Positions 17,233 to 27,466 of a stretch of 64,000 bases of DNA are shown here, in pieces. Every line of letters begins with the position of its first letter. Positions within the stretch are counted from its first letter, which is position 1. The notes beneath the pieces were generated by a model. It was not told the origin of the DNA, did no database searches, and worked only from the letters and a program-made list of their open reading frames with translations. Location: NCBI RefSeq assembly GCF_013410875.1, contig NZ_JACCCU010000001.1, forward strand, positions 1,550,001 through 1,614,000. Direction: 5' to 3'. The stretch comes from Tunturiibacter empetritectus. GTDB taxonomy: Bacteria; Acidobacteriota; Terriglobia; Terriglobales; Acidobacteriaceae. A program made the translations under genes and the position numbers.

Positions 17233-17497
17233 CCTGTCAAGCCCCTTAAACGCAAATCCCCGCGCCAGATAAGGAGCTTCGCGTGGCACATTAGATAACC
17301 TCAAATAGCTATACTTGATACAGGCGGACACAAAGAGAGACAAGCACAAGGGGTGATATTGCTATCTCGTTGATAATAAATATTTTGCGCGTAACTCCTT
17401 TGGCTGCAATATTTTGCAGGTGCAGGTCGTCTCTAAGCCAAAGAATTAAAAGACTTTACGCCCAAGATACCCCCCGGGGGGAGGGGGGAGGTACCCC
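17233..17497 (+). repeat. dispersed ~260-bp element, copy B
   Basis: Best match to copy A. Shared blocks in order: CCTGTCAAGCCCC (17233), CGCAAATCCCCGCGCCAG, TTCGCGTGGCACATTAG, TAGCTATACTTGATA, TATTTTGCGCGTAACTCCTT, GCAATATTTTGCAGG, CCAAAGAATTAAAAG and ACGCCCAAGATACCCC with a G-rich end. It fills most of the 368-base gap 17210-17577 and ends about 80 bases before the aminopeptidase start, same orientation. Confidence 0.78.
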
Positions 17498-17577
17498 TTT
17501 AAACTCCTTTTTCTCCTGTAACTCAGCAGTAACAACAAGCTATCTTAGAAAGAAGTTTTATTCGGAAGGCCCAACCC

Positions 17578-18636
17578 ATGGTTGATCAAGCAACGCAGGC
17601 AGCACCAGACCTCCGCACCACCGCCTTCCCCCCTGAGTTCACCCCAGGTGCTCGCAACGCCGTCACCACCTGCCTCCGCATCCAGCCCAACGAGAAGGTC
17701 ACTCTTATCACGGATGAGCGCTGCCTCACCATCGCCGCCTCGCTCGTCGCGGAGCTGGACCAGATCGGCTGCACCTGGAACGCCTTCGTCCTCGAAGCCC
17801 TCGCCCCACGTCCTCTCATCGATCTCCCCTCAGCCATCCTCGAAGACATGGAGTCCTCGCAGGTCAGCATCTTCGCCGTCGAAGTCCAGCCCAACGAGCT
17901 TCATAGCCGCATGCAGATGACCGACGTCGTCAATCGCCGCCGCATGCGCCATGCCCACATGGTCAATATCACCCCCGAGATCATGACCCAGGGGATGCGC
18001 GCCGACTTCCTCGCTATCGACCGCCTCTCGCAGGCAGTCCTCGACAAGGTCCGCGCCGCCACCTACGTTCGCGCCACCACCCCGGCCGGCACCGACATCC
18101 ACGCCCAGCTCAACCCCGACTATCGCTGGTTTAAGACCTCCGGCATCATCAGCACCGAGAAGTGGGGCAACCTCCCCGGTGGCGAGTGCTTCACCGCGCC
18201 CGGCGAAGTCAATGGCGTCTTCGTCGTCGATGGCGTCGTAGGCGACTTCCTCTGCGCCCGCTACGGCATCCTCCGCGCCCATCCCCTCACCATCAACATC
18301 GAAGGCAACCGCATCACCCGCGTTTCAAGCGAAAACAAAGCCCTCGAGCGCGATTTCTGGGCATACACCCACACCGACGAAAACTCCGACCGCGTAGGGG
18401 AGTTCGCCATCGGCACCAACATCGGAGTCGACCGCGTCATCGGCAACATCCTTCAGGATGAAAAGTTCCCCGGCATCCACATCGCCTTCGGAGACCCCTA
18501 CGGCGCCCACACCGGAGCGCCCTGGAAGTCTTCCACGCACATCGACGTAGTCGGCCTCGAATTCAGCATCTGGCTAGGCGACGCCCAGGGTGAAGAGCAG
18601 ATCATGCGCGACGGCCAGTTTTTACTCGACGCCTAA
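17578..18636 (+). CDS. M29-type aminopeptidase (leucyl aminopeptidase-like)
   Basis: A 352-residue protein resembling thermophilic aminopeptidase T/AmpS-type metallo-aminopeptidases. Features seen: an N-terminal domain with VTLITDERCLTIAASLVAEL, a central GTDIHAQL ... FKTSGIISTEKWGNLPGGECFTAPGE segment where Glu residues act as metal ligands in the family, and the C-terminal GEFAIGTN ... GIHIAFGDPYGAHTGAPWKSSTHID with further metal-ligand His/Asp positions. Expected role: cytoplasmic removal of N-terminal residues. ATG 17578 lies downstream of GGAAGGCCCAACCC. Element B forms its upstream region. Confidence 0.85.
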   Translation: MVDQATQAAPDLRTTAFPPEFTPGARNAVTTCLRIQPNEKVTLITDERCLTIAASLVAELDQIGCTWNAFVLEALAPRPLIDLPSAILEDMESSQVSIFAVEVQPNELHSRMQMTDVVNRRRMRHAHMVNITPEIMTQGMRADFLAIDRLSQAVLDKVRAATYVRATTPAGTDIHAQLNPDYRWFKTSGIISTEKWGNLPGGECFTAPGEVNGVFVVDGVVGDFLCARYGILRAHPLTINIEGNRITRVSSENKALERDFWAYTHTDENSDRVGEFAIGTNIGVDRVIGNILQDEKFPGIHIAFGDPYGAHTGAPWKSSTHIDVVGLEFSIWLGDAQGEEQIMRDGQFLLDA

Positions 18637-18702
18637 GCTAGACAGAACATAGCCCAACCGACCGACAAGCCTGATCCCTCGGACGAAAGCTTCAGTAACA
18701 GC

Positions 18703-19407
18703 TCAATGGGAATCAGTTGTTGTCTTGCTGTCCGTCTTGATCTGATAAGGCTTGGTATCGACGCTCTGGTTGTACTTGATGTCGGAGTAGACAGCCGTTC
18801 GATAGTCCTCCGACGGCATGTAGAAGCTCTGTTTCACAGTAATGCCACGGACAGGGTCTACCCAGATCGTCATATGCGTGCAGTTGTTGCGGACAGCGGG
18901 GTCCTTTGGCACAAGATCCAGCTTCGCCGTTTGCACCCCACTCACCACTTCATCACCCAGATCCGAGATCGTCCAAGCCTTGGCCATCTCTCTGCCGCTA
19001 CCGCCAAACCCAAGCGTCAGAAAGCTCTCCATCTGAGCCTGGTTGCCCTTAGGAGTGATGACCGTCTCATGATCCGTGCCAGGGTCAAACAGAGTCAAAA
19101 CTCCGTTCCGATACTCCAGAATCTTGATGGAGGGAGAGGTGACCTTCGCCCCCATCACGGTCTTAGCCCCGTCTTTCTTGAAATAAATGGTGCCCTTCTG
19201 TGTCGTCGTCTGCTGCACAACCTTCTCGTAAAGGTCCCACTGAAAAGTGGCTTCGGCCGACTGAAACCTCAAGCTCGCCGCATCCATCTGCCGAAGAACT
19301 TCATCCAGATGTCCAGGCTTCGGCTGCGCAACCGCAGAAGCTGGAGCGATGACGGAAACAACGGATGACAGGATAAGTGATGCAACAGTACGACGAAATG
19401 TGGTCAT
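18703..19407 (-). CDS. LolA-like outer-membrane lipoprotein carrier family protein
   Basis: A 234-residue exported protein with a signal peptide (VASLILSSVVSVIAPASAVAQ) and a LolA/LolB-like half-barrel sequence: a run starting at residue 36 with VLRQMDAASLRFQSAEATFQW, then GTIYFKKDGAKTVMG, GVLTLFDPGTDHETVI, and the late strand CTHMTIWVDPVRGITVKQSFY. Such proteins sit in the periplasm and may shuttle lipoproteins or other lipids; classical LolA activity is not certain because Acidobacteriota encode many paralogues. It follows the small membrane gene by 43 bases and serS further upstream. Confidence 0.78.
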   Translation of the reverse strand: MTTFRRTVASLILSSVVSVIAPASAVAQPKPGHLDEVLRQMDAASLRFQSAEATFQWDLYEKVVQQTTTQKGTIYFKKDGAKTVMGAKVTSPSIKILEYRNGVLTLFDPGTDHETVITPKGNQAQMESFLTLGFGGSGREMAKAWTISDLGDEVVSGVQTAKLDLVPKDPAVRNNCTHMTIWVDPVRGITVKQSFYMPSEDYRTAVYSDIKYNQSVDTKPYQIKTDSKTTTDSH

Positions 19408-19450
19408 AAGTCAGGTACTCCCGAAAGTTGGATGCTTTCTGCGCCAGAAG

Positions 19451-19831
19451 CTAACGGAGAACCCACGCGTTGTAGGCGATGATCTTGCCCTGTACGTCGC
19501 GAACGGGTTCGTACCGCTGGATCGACACCTCGCCTGAGATCGGTTCGATCAACCGTAAAATGGCGGCCTGGCGCTCGGCGTCCGTACTGGCGCCGCCCAT
19601 ATCCTCAGCTCGAACCTGATAGATAAAGCGGCTGCTCCCGCCGGCGGTTCCAGCTTCCCGCACCAGCACCTCGCTGGCGTGGAGAGCGACGGTCTCAACA
19701 GGTTTGTCTTTGAAGTCGATCAAGTGGGGTGAGACAAACATGAAGACGAGAATGGCAGTCACCATGACGTCATAGTGAAAGCTACCCCGTTCGTAGGCCC
19801 AGAAGATGTAGTTACGAATCAGTTTGAACAT
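19451..19831 (-). CDS. conserved hypothetical single-pass membrane protein
   Basis: 126 residues, family not recognised. One transmembrane helix near residues 20-38 (YDVMVTAILVFMFVSPHLIDF) is preceded by a short basic/aromatic N-terminus (FKLIRNYIFWAYERGSFH); the remainder (VETVALHASEVLVREAG ... RFIYQVRAEDM) would be on the outer face. Its start is three bases after the serS stop codon and the next gene is LolA-like, so serS-this-lolA probably form one transcript. Confidence 0.75.
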   Translation of the reverse strand: MFKLIRNYIFWAYERGSFHYDVMVTAILVFMFVSPHLIDFKDKPVETVALHASEVLVREAGTAGGSSRFIYQVRAEDMGGASTDAERQAAILRLIEPISGEVSIQRYEPVRDVQGKIIAYNAWVLR

Positions 19832-19834
19832 GTC

Positions 19835-21163
19835 TTAGCTCCAGCCTTGCTGCTTGCCGATCACCGTATCGCCGTTCATATAGGGTATCAACACGTCCGG
19901 GACTCTTACGGTGCCGTCCGATTGCTGATAGTTCTCCAGAATCGCAAGGTAGGTGCGTCCTACAGCGAGTCCGCTGCCGTTGAGGGTATGAAGGAACTCG
20001 CTCTTCTTTGCTTTGGCCGGGCGGTAGCGAATATTCGCCCTGCGGGCTTGGAAGGTCTCGAAGTTCGAGCACGAGGATATCTCGCGATAGAGTTGCTGGC
20101 CGGGCAACCACACCTCGAGGTCATAGGTCTTAGCAGCAGAAAAGCCCATATCGCCTGTGCAGAGCAGCATTCGCCGGTAAGGGAGGCCGAGGCGCTCAAG
20201 CACTGTCTCAGCATGGCGTGTGAGTCGTTCGTGCTCGGAGTTGGAGTCTTCTGGACGTACGAACTTCACCAACTCGACCTTCTGGAACTGATGCTGGCGG
20301 ATCATGCCACGAACATCTTTGCCGTAGGAGCCTGCTTCGGAGCGGAAACAAGGGGTATAGGCGCAGAAAGATATTGGAAGCTGCGATTCGTCGAGCGTCT
20401 CTTCGCGAAATAGGTTCGTGACCGGGACCTCAGCGGTGGGAATGAGCCAATGATCGTTCTCCTGGTAAACCCCGGGCTGGTAGGTACCTTTGTCGTCGCA
20501 ATGGAAGAGATCTTCGTCAAACTTGGGCAGTTGGCCCGTGCCAAAGAGCGACTTAGAGTTGACCATGTACGGTGGCAGGACTTCTGTATAGCCGTGCTCG
20601 CCTGTATGAAGGTCGATCATAAAGTTGGCGAGGGCGCGTTCAAGCCGGGCTCCCTGGCCGAATTGGACAACAAAACGGGAGCCTGAGATTTTGGCAGCGC
20701 GGCCAAAGTCGAGAATGCCTAGCGTTTCGCCTAGATCCCAGTGAGGTTTCGCCATAAAATCGAAGGTTGTTTTCTCGCCCCAGACCTTCTCTTGTCGGTT
20801 GTCGTCGGCGGATCGCCCAATGGGAACGCCATCCTGGGATAAGTTGGGTAGGGCCTGCAGTATCTCTTTCAAACGCTCGTCGGAGGCCGCTGCGGCGGAC
20901 TCGAGCGACTCCGCTTCAGACTTCAGGGTGCGAGTCTGTTCGGTCTGTGCGGTCGTATCTGCGCCTTCACGTCTGAGCTTCGCAATCTCTTCCGTTAGCT
21001 TGTTTCGCTGGGCCTTCAGCGTCTCCACTCGAGTGATAGCCTCGCGGCGCTCGCGGTCGATTTCAACAAAGTTACGGAGTGCAATTGCGGGATCTATCTC
21101 CCGGTTACGCAACTTTTCTTCTACTAGGGCCAAATTAGCCCGCACAAATGCAAGGTCAATCAT
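19835..21163 (-). CDS. serS: seryl-tRNA synthetase
   Basis: Class II aminoacyl-tRNA synthetase charging tRNA-Ser (and tRNA-Sec where present). The 442-residue product begins [21 protein letters not shown], the standard SerRS start, which fixes the initiator at ATG 21163. Residues 25-110 form the long coiled-coil arm that grips the tRNA variable loop; motif 2 is near [22 protein letters not shown] and motif 3 near [20 protein letters not shown]. It is divergent from pyrD, with 127 bases between the start codons. Confidence 0.97.
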   Translation of the reverse strand: MIDLAFVRANLALVEEKLRNREIDPAIALRNFVEIDRERREAITRVETLKAQRNKLTEEIAKLRREGADTTAQTEQTRTLKSEAESLESAAAASDERLKEILQALPNLSQDGVPIGRSADDNRQEKVWGEKTTFDFMAKPHWDLGETLGILDFGRAAKISGSRFVVQFGQGARLERALANFMIDLHTGEHGYTEVLPPYMVNSKSLFGTGQLPKFDEDLFHCDDKGTYQPGVYQENDHWLIPTAEVPVTNLFREETLDESQLPISFCAYTPCFRSEAGSYGKDVRGMIRQHQFQKVELVKFVRPEDSNSEHERLTRHAETVLERLGLPYRRMLLCTGDMGFSAAKTYDLEVWLPGQQLYREISSCSNFETFQARRANIRYRPAKAKKSEFLHTLNGSGLAVGRTYLAILENYQQSDGTVRVPDVLIPYMNGDTVIGKQQGWS

Positions 21164-21290
21164 CACCTCACATTTTAGCGTCTTCCCGCCATGCAAACTT
21201 GCGATATCACCGATACCTCCATTTCTTTGGATCGATGGCGAGCAATAAGTTACCGCTACACTAGTTAGGTATGGGAATGGAATCGGGACA

Positions 21291-22229
21291 GTGAGCGCGA
21301 CTGCACGAGCCAAAGGTCCGGACATGCGGGTGACCGTCGCCGGTGTTGAGTTTAGCTCGCCGGTGATTGCGGCAAGCGGAACGTTCGGTTATGGGATCGA
21401 GTTTGAAGATATTGTTTCTCTGGATCGCATCGGAGGGTTCGTCACGAAAGGGCTCTCGCGCGAGCCGATGGCTGGCAACCCGGCTCCGAGAATCATAGAG
21501 ACCGCCGCCGGGATGATGAATGCGATTGGGCTGCAGAACATGGGGGTTCGCGCTTTTATCGCCGAAAAACTTCCCAAACTGAGGAAGATCACTGGCACGG
21601 TCATTATCGCGAACGTCTTCGGGTTCACCATTGAGGATTGCGTCGAGGTGATTCAAGCTTTGAACGATGCCCCCGGTGTAGCGATGTATGAGCTGAATGC
21701 GAGTTGCCCCAATACCAGCCATGGGGGAATGGTCTTCGGGACCGATCCGCCGCAGCTTTGGGAGTTGGTGGCCCGATGCAAGGCGGCGGCTCGCAGGCCT
21801 CTGATGGTTAAGCTTTCACCTAATGTTACTGATATTGGATTGATGGCGCGCGTTGCAGCGGACGGTGGCGCTGACGCGGTCTCACTGGTCAACACCTTCG
21901 TCTCTTTGGCGATTGATGTGGAGACGCGCCGGCCTCGTATCGCCAACATTACCGGAGGACTCTCCGGCCCCGCGATCAAGCCCATTGCAGTGCGGATGGT
22001 GCATGAGGTTTCGAGGAATGTGACGATCCCTATCGTTGGCATGGGAGGGGTTGTTCGGGCCGAGGACGCGGTGGAGTTCATGATGGCGGGGGCGACTGCC
22101 GTGCAGGTTGGGACGGCAAGCTACGCCGATCCGCGCGCCGTCGAGAATGTTGCGAATGGGTTGAAGCGCTGGTGTGTCACGCACCAGGTTCCGCACGTAA
22201 GCTCGCTGACTGGTTCGGCTCTGTTGTGA
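21291..22229 (+). CDS. pyrD: dihydroorotate dehydrogenase, class 1B
   Basis: FMN enzyme of pyrimidine synthesis, dihydroorotate to orotate. The 312-residue sequence has [11 protein letters not shown], the active-site loop [11 protein letters not shown] with the catalytic Cys typical of class 1 enzymes, and the phosphate-binding [18 protein letters not shown] and [20 protein letters not shown]. Length and ASGTFG favour class 1B (NAD-dependent, PyrDK), but no pyrK partner is in the window. The start is GTG 21291; an ATG at 21324 ([10 protein letters not shown]) would shorten it by eleven residues and is plausible. Confidence 0.94.
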   Translation: MSATARAKGPDMRVTVAGVEFSSPVIAASGTFGYGIEFEDIVSLDRIGGFVTKGLSREPMAGNPAPRIIETAAGMMNAIGLQNMGVRAFIAEKLPKLRKITGTVIIANVFGFTIEDCVEVIQALNDAPGVAMYELNASCPNTSHGGMVFGTDPPQLWELVARCKAAARRPLMVKLSPNVTDIGLMARVAADGGADAVSLVNTFVSLAIDVETRRPRIANITGGLSGPAIKPIAVRMVHEVSRNVTIPIVGMGGVVRAEDAVEFMMAGATAVQVGTASYADPRAVENVANGLKRWCVTHQVPHVSSLTGSALL

Positions 22230-22268
22230 CGAAGTGTTGTCGCTTGCTGGCTTTAGAATAGTCAGGTG

Positions 22269-23882
22269 ATGATTGAACACGACGTTGCTTCCTCAACTGC
22301 TCCGACCGATCTTCGGCAGATCCGCCGCGCTCTACTCTCTGTAACCGACAAGACAGGACTTGTTGATTTTGCTCGAGTTCTTGCATCGTTCGGCGTGGAC
22401 CTAGTTTCAACAGGGGGGACCGCCCGCGCGCTGCGAGAGGCCGGTCTCCCTGTGCGCGATATTAGCGACCTGACCGGATTTCCCGAGATGCTCGATGGCC
22501 GTGTGAAGACTCTTCACCCGAAGGTGCATGGCGGAATCCTGCATATTCGTGATAACGCGGAACATATGGCTTCGGTTGCTGAGCACCAGATAGAACCGAT
22601 CGATATGGTGGTGGTGAACTTGTACGCATTCGGGAACACGGCGAATCGTCCGGGTGTTGCTTTCGCGGACGTGATCGAAAATATCGATATCGGTGGACCT
22701 TCGATGGTTCGGTCGGCGGCGAAAAACTTTGCGGACGTCGCGATTGTGACCTCTGTTGCGGACTACTCTCGATTGGCGGATGAGATGGCGGCGAACTCGG
22801 GCGGTCTGAGTCACGCGACACGCTGGAGGCTCGCCAAGACGGCCTTTGCGGTCACCGCAGCATACGATGCAGGTATAGCGACGGCGCTGGAGAACATCGA
22901 AACTCCGAGCGGGAAGGCTATTTTTTTGCAGGAGCAGTTGCCTTCAACTGTTCGGGTCAATGATCCGCTTCTCAAATCGCTTCGCTATGGAGAGAATCCG
23001 CACCAGAAGGCTGCGCTCTATACAGACGGCAGCGAAAAGGGTGTGGCGAACGCCAGGCAGCTTCAGGGGAAGGAACTCAGCTACAACAACATTGTGGATC
23101 TGGACGCCTGCTGGGAGTTGGTAAGCGAGTTCGATGAGCCGGCTGTGGTCATCATCAAACACACCAACCCTTGTGGTGCTTCGACCGGAGCCACGGTCGC
23201 CGAGGCCTATCGGCGAGCACTCGAGGCCGATCCGGTGTCGGCCTTTGGCGGAGTGATTGGGATCAACCGCGAGGTGGATGCCGCAGCGGCTGAGGAGATT
23301 GCGAAGCTATTCGTCGAGGCTATCGTCGCGCCCTCGTTCACCAGTGAGGCGCTGGAACGTTTTGGGACGAAAAAGAATCTCAGGCTCCTCGAGATTTCGC
23401 CTGTCGATATTCCACGCGTCTTGAAGCAGGTTTCAGGTGGGATGCTGGTGCAGGATGCCGACCGGTTGCGGATCAGCGAGGGGGAGCTCCAGATCGTGTC
23501 CAAACGAACGCCCACTGCGGAGGAGCTGCGTGCTCTGCTCTTTGCCTGGGGAGTATGCAAACACGTCAAATCGAACGCGATCGTCTACGCTCGTTTCAGC
23601 GGGGGACATGGCCAGACGGTAGGCATCGGGGCGGGCCAGATGAGCCGGGTGGATGCGGCACGCTTCGGCGCAATGAAAGCCGTACTGCCGCTAAAGGGCA
23701 TTGTTGCAGCCTCCGACGCATTTTTCCCCTTCGCGGATGGCCTGGAAGTTGTAGCGCAAGCTGGTGCTACAGCGGTGATTCAGCCTGGGGGGTCGGTGCG
23801 GGATGCCGAGGTGATCGAGGCTGCGGACCGGCTGGGCGTGGCGATGGCATTTACAGGCGTCAGGCACTTCCGGCACGGATAA
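22269..23882 (+). CDS. purH: bifunctional AICAR transformylase/IMP cyclohydrolase
   Basis: Last two steps of purine synthesis. About 537 residues, normal length. The N-terminal MGS-type cyclohydrolase domain (about 1-200) has LLSVTDKTGLVDFARVLASFG, LVSTGGTARALREAG, GFPEMLDGRVKTLHPKVHGG; the transformylase domain has LRYGENPHQKAALY, GKELSYNNIVDLDACWELV, the catalytic KHTNPCG and the C-terminal FFPFADGLE and AVIQPGGSVRD. Start at ATG 22269; a GTG one codon upstream overlaps the GGTG ribosome-binding site. pyrD precedes it by 39 bases, so a nucleotide-synthesis operon is likely. Confidence 0.97.
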   Translation: MIEHDVASSTAPTDLRQIRRALLSVTDKTGLVDFARVLASFGVDLVSTGGTARALREAGLPVRDISDLTGFPEMLDGRVKTLHPKVHGGILHIRDNAEHMASVAEHQIEPIDMVVVNLYAFGNTANRPGVAFADVIENIDIGGPSMVRSAAKNFADVAIVTSVADYSRLADEMAANSGGLSHATRWRLAKTAFAVTAAYDAGIATALENIETPSGKAIFLQEQLPSTVRVNDPLLKSLRYGENPHQKAALYTDGSEKGVANARQLQGKELSYNNIVDLDACWELVSEFDEPAVVIIKHTNPCGASTGATVAEAYRRALEADPVSAFGGVIGINREVDAAAAEEIAKLFVEAIVAPSFTSEALERFGTKKNLRLLEISPVDIPRVLKQVSGGMLVQDADRLRISEGELQIVSKRTPTAEELRALLFAWGVCKHVKSNAIVYARFSGGHGQTVGIGAGQMSRVDAARFGAMKAVLPLKGIVAASDAFFPFADGLEVVAQAGATAVIQPGGSVRDAEVIEAADRLGVAMAFTGVRHFRHG

Positions 23883-24037
23883 TCTTCCGGATTTGCGCCA
23901 ATGACGGATATAATCACGGCCATGCTGCGCAAACGGCTGGTCTGGGCCACCTGCATCCAATCCGCAGGCGCCATCGTCTAACCAGTGTCCAGGAGCATAG
24001 CATCGACTTCCATTCCGTCGGCACAGGAAACTACAAC

Positions 24038-26131
24038 ATGACACTTCTTTTACGTGCCTCTTCTCTTCGCCATCTCCGGCTGATTCCCGCTGCGGCGCTT
24101 TTTTTTGTTGCACACACGATGATTGCTCAGGCTCCAGGCGCTGCGAAGGGTTTGGTAGCAGCTTCGGTTCAACCTGATCGCGCGTCTTCGTACTACCACT
24201 ATGGGTTGGCGCGGCTTTACGAAGATATGGCGGTGAACGCGGGGCGGTCGGACTATGCAACCCAGGCGGTGGAGCAATACAAGCTGGCTTTGGATGCCGA
24301 CCCGAACTCGCGCCTTCTGCAGGATGGTCTGGCCGACCTTTACTTCAAGATCGGCCGCATTCGTGAGGCAGTGACGGCTGCGCAGGACCAGGTGACCAAG
24401 AACCCTGATGATATTGAAGCCCATACCTTGCTGGGAAAGGTCTATCTGCGTTCGCTTGGAGACATGCAAAGCTCTCAGTCCGGACAGATGCTTCAACTCG
24501 CGATTACAGAGTACGAAAAGCTTGCACAACTGAAGCCGAATGACGTGGAGACGCATCTTTTACTGGGCCAGCTGTATGGACTGAATCACGACTCGGGGAA
24601 GGCAGAGGCTCAGTTCAAGGCCGCTCAGGGGATAGACGCCAATTCGGAGGAGGTCGCGCTCAATATGGCGCGGCTCTACAGCGAACAGGGAGATCCGAAG
24701 CGCGCGGCCGAGGTTCTCAGCGCCATTCCGGTCGACGATCGATCGCCGCGCGTCGAGTTCGCGTTAGGTGCGAGCTACGAGCAACTGAAGAGGAATAGGG
24801 ACGCGATCGCTGCTTATCATCGGGCTCTGGATGCTGAGCCCGATAACCTGGATACAGAGCGCGGTCTTGCCAATGCCTTGCTTGGCGATGGTCAACTGGA
24901 TGAGGCGCTGAAGGTATTGAATGGCATTGTTGCGGCTGAGCCGCAAGATGCTCAGTCTCAGATCCATATCTCCGAGATTGAGCGGAGACAAGGGCATTAC
25001 GACGAAGCGCTGAAGACGCTGGATAAGGCGAAGCCGCTGGCTCCTGAATCGCTGGAGCTTACTTACAATGAGGCTCTTATCTACGACTCGCTGGGTCGTT
25101 ACGACGATGCGATTGGTGTGTTGACCAAGCTGGTGGCTGACTCTGCTCATCCGGATGGAAAGTACACCGATGGAGAGAAGGCCAATCGCTCGATCTTCCT
25201 GGATCGGCTCGCGATCATCTATCGCGAGGAGAACAAGACTGCAGATGCAGTTGCTGCTTACAAGCAGATGGCGTCGCTTGGCGGTGACTACGTCAAGAGT
25301 GGCTATCAAGGCCAGATCGATGCCTATCGCGATGCTCATCAGTGGAAGGAAGCTACTGCGACTGCCGCTGAGATCGCGAAGCTGATGCCGAACGATCATG
25401 GGATTCAGCTGATGTATGCTGGTCAGCTCGCCGATACAGGCGCAGTCGATCAGGGGATTGCGCTGGCGAATGCGCAGTTGGCGGCGACGAAGGGAACTCC
25501 GGACGAGCGTGACTCTCATCTGGCTTTGGCGCAGATTTACACTCGGCTGAAGCGCTATCAGGAGGCTTCTGCAGAGCTTACGAGCTCTGACGCGCTCGCT
25601 ACAAAGCCTGACGAGAGGCTCTACGTGGCGTTTCTGCGCGGCGCGCTTTATGACCGGCAGAAACAGTACGATCTGGCCGAAGCGGAGTTTCGCAAGGCGC
25701 TTGCGATTGATCCGCAGAACGCGACCGTTCTCAACTATCTTGGTTACATGCTGGCTGATCGCGGCGTTCGACTTCCGGAGGCGCTGACGCTGATCCGCAA
25801 GGCGGTTGAGCTCGATCCTCAGAATGGCGCGTTCTTGGATTCTCTCGGTTGGGCTTACTACAAATCCGGTCAATATGCTCTGGCAGAAGAAAATCTGCGC
25901 AAGGCGAACGAGCGGATCAACACCGATCCCACGGTTCACGATCATCTTGGCGAGGTCTATGAGAAGACCGGGAACCTGAAGATGGCGGTGGCGCAGTGGG
26001 AGCGCTCGATGACCGAGTATGCTCGTTCGCTGTCAGCGGATGCCGATCCTGCGGATGTTGCGAAGGTTCAGCACAAGCTTGAGAACGCGCGGGTGAAGCT
26101 GGCGAAGGTCGGAAACGTCTTGGTCAAATAG
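24038..26131 (+). CDS. large exported TPR-repeat protein
   Basis: About 697 residues. ATG 24038 begins a signal peptide (RLIPAAALFFVAHTMIAQ); the same frame is open upstream into purH but without meaning. The remainder is at least twelve tetratricopeptide repeats with typical spacing, for example DAIAAYHRALDAEPDNLDTERGLANA, SLGRYDDAIGVLTKLV and YDLAEAEFRKALAIDPQNATVLNYLGYMLADRG. Proteins of this type scaffold periplasmic assemblies, often for surface-polysaccharide or outer-membrane biogenesis; the specific role is not determinable. It sits 155 bases after purH and is followed by a hairpin at 26160. Confidence 0.85.
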   Translation: MTLLLRASSLRHLRLIPAAALFFVAHTMIAQAPGAAKGLVAASVQPDRASSYYHYGLARLYEDMAVNAGRSDYATQAVEQYKLALDADPNSRLLQDGLADLYFKIGRIREAVTAAQDQVTKNPDDIEAHTLLGKVYLRSLGDMQSSQSGQMLQLAITEYEKLAQLKPNDVETHLLLGQLYGLNHDSGKAEAQFKAAQGIDANSEEVALNMARLYSEQGDPKRAAEVLSAIPVDDRSPRVEFALGASYEQLKRNRDAIAAYHRALDAEPDNLDTERGLANALLGDGQLDEALKVLNGIVAAEPQDAQSQIHISEIERRQGHYDEALKTLDKAKPLAPESLELTYNEALIYDSLGRYDDAIGVLTKLVADSAHPDGKYTDGEKANRSIFLDRLAIIYREENKTADAVAAYKQMASLGGDYVKSGYQGQIDAYRDAHQWKEATATAAEIAKLMPNDHGIQLMYAGQLADTGAVDQGIALANAQLAATKGTPDERDSHLALAQIYTRLKRYQEASAELTSSDALATKPDERLYVAFLRGALYDRQKQYDLAEAEFRKALAIDPQNATVLNYLGYMLADRGVRLPEALTLIRKAVELDPQNGAFLDSLGWAYYKSGQYALAEENLRKANERINTDPTVHDHLGEVYEKTGNLKMAVAQWERSMTEYARSLSADADPADVAKVQHKLENARVKLAKVGNVLVK

Positions 26132-26159
26132 CAAGATCGTCACACAGCGGTAAGGGTTT

Positions 26160-26189
26160 GAGGCTCCTCGAGTAATTTTGAGGAGCCTC
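26160..26189 (+). terminator. probable intrinsic terminator after TPR gene
   Basis: Perfect 10-bp stem GAGGCTCCTC / GAGGAGCCTC around a 10-base loop, 28 bases after the TPR stop codon. The following tract (TGCCGTTT) is only weakly U-rich. Confidence 0.6.
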
Positions 26190-26212
26190 TGCCGTTTACA
26201 CTAGAGCTGACT

Positions 26213-27355
26213 ATGGCAATCGATCTTCACAGTTGCGCGGTCGTCGCCGATCCGGGCGATCTGCTGCTGACGCGTGTGTACCCGGCACCGTTTCGGCCTT
26301 CCCGGACTCCGTTTCAGCGGGACCGGGAGCGGATTGTGCAGGCCCGCGCCTTCCGGCGCCTGGCGGGGAAGACGCAGGTCTTTACCAGCCGCGCCTCGGA
26401 CCACTTTCGCAGCCGGTTGACCCACACCATCGAGGTGGCGCAGATTGCGCGGGCGGCGGCTGCGGCGCTTGGTCTGCAGGAGGATCTGGCCGAGACGCTG
26501 GCGCTGGTTCATGACATTGGACATCCGCCGTTTGGGCACGCCGGGGAGCGGGCGCTGGATCAGTGCCTGAAGAGGCATGGACGCGGCTTTGATCACAACA
26601 TCCACGCTCTGCGCATCGTCGACCACTTCGAGCAGCGCTACGCGGCGCATCGCGGGCTGAACCTTACGCTGGGAGTTCGCGAGGGGATCATCAAGCACTC
26701 GCGGGACTACAGTATCGAGAAGCATCCGGATCTGACCGGCCTGCTGCTGGATCAGCGACCGCCGCTGGAGGCGCAGCTGATCGATCTCGCCGACGAGATC
26801 GCCTATCTTACGGCGGATCTTGACGATGGGGTCGAGTCCGGTCTGCTTGAGGTGAGCCATATTTGTGAGCATGTGGAGATTGTTGCGCGTTGCTACAAGA
26901 CAGTGGAACGCGAACATGCCGGGGTCGATGAGAAGTTTCTGTTCAACGAGGCGCTGCAGTTGATGCAGAACGTTCTGACCGACGACCTGATTGAAAATAC
27001 GGCGCGGAACACGATGGCCATCGGTGCTGAGTCGCTGGCCGATGTGCGGAGACATCCGAGCCGGCTGGCGCTGTTTTCGCCGAAGGTGGAGGCGGAGCGT
27101 CTGCAGGAGAAGCGGTATCTCTATGACGCACTTTATACCTGCCCGGAGCTCGAGCATGAGCACGACAAGGCGGAAGAGGTGGTGACGGCGCTGTTCGACT
27201 ACTGGATCAACGATCCGGAGGAGCTGCCGGTGAACCACTTCGAGTCGGTGGAGAACCAGGGTCTGGCTCGCGTGGTGGCGGATTACATCGCCGGGATGAC
27301 GGACAGCTTCATCTTGCTGCAGTATGCGCAGATCAAACGGGCTGTTCGCCGATAG
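26213..27355 (+). CDS. deoxyguanosinetriphosphate triphosphohydrolase-like protein
   Basis: HD-domain nucleotidase that splits dNTPs to deoxynucleoside and triphosphate; here 380 residues, the size of the dGTPase-like subfamily. Metal ligands are seen in RLTHTIEVAQIAR and LALVHDIGHPPFGHAGE (HD pair near residues 102-103), with later DLADEIAYLTADLDDG and the N-terminal PFQRDRERIVQARAFRRLAGKTQVF nucleotide-binding block. Possible role in dNTP pool balance or phage defence. ATG 26213 lies 24 bases after the hairpin at 26160. Subfamily is dGTPase-like type 2; true dGTP preference is unproven. Confidence 0.92.
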   Translation: MAIDLHSCAVVADPGDLLLTRVYPAPFRPSRTPFQRDRERIVQARAFRRLAGKTQVFTSRASDHFRSRLTHTIEVAQIARAAAAALGLQEDLAETLALVHDIGHPPFGHAGERALDQCLKRHGRGFDHNIHALRIVDHFEQRYAAHRGLNLTLGVREGIIKHSRDYSIEKHPDLTGLLLDQRPPLEAQLIDLADEIAYLTADLDDGVESGLLEVSHICEHVEIVARCYKTVEREHAGVDEKFLFNEALQLMQNVLTDDLIENTARNTMAIGAESLADVRRHPSRLALFSPKVEAERLQEKRYLYDALYTCPELEHEHDKAEEVVTALFDYWINDPEELPVNHFESVENQGLARVVADYIAGMTDSFILLQYAQIKRAVRR

Positions 27356-27466
27356 AGTAGCGGGCGAACGATTCGGAATGCTCGTCGGGCAAATGATACT
27401 GATTGCTCGTCGATGACTGAATAAAAGTGAACAGCCGCATTCGCGAGGCTGTACACTTTCAGCCAA

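Noticed and set aside
23555..24037. Upstream extension of the TPR gene into purH
   Set aside because: Frame is open, but the signal peptide at 24038 and lack of similarity upstream mark the real start.
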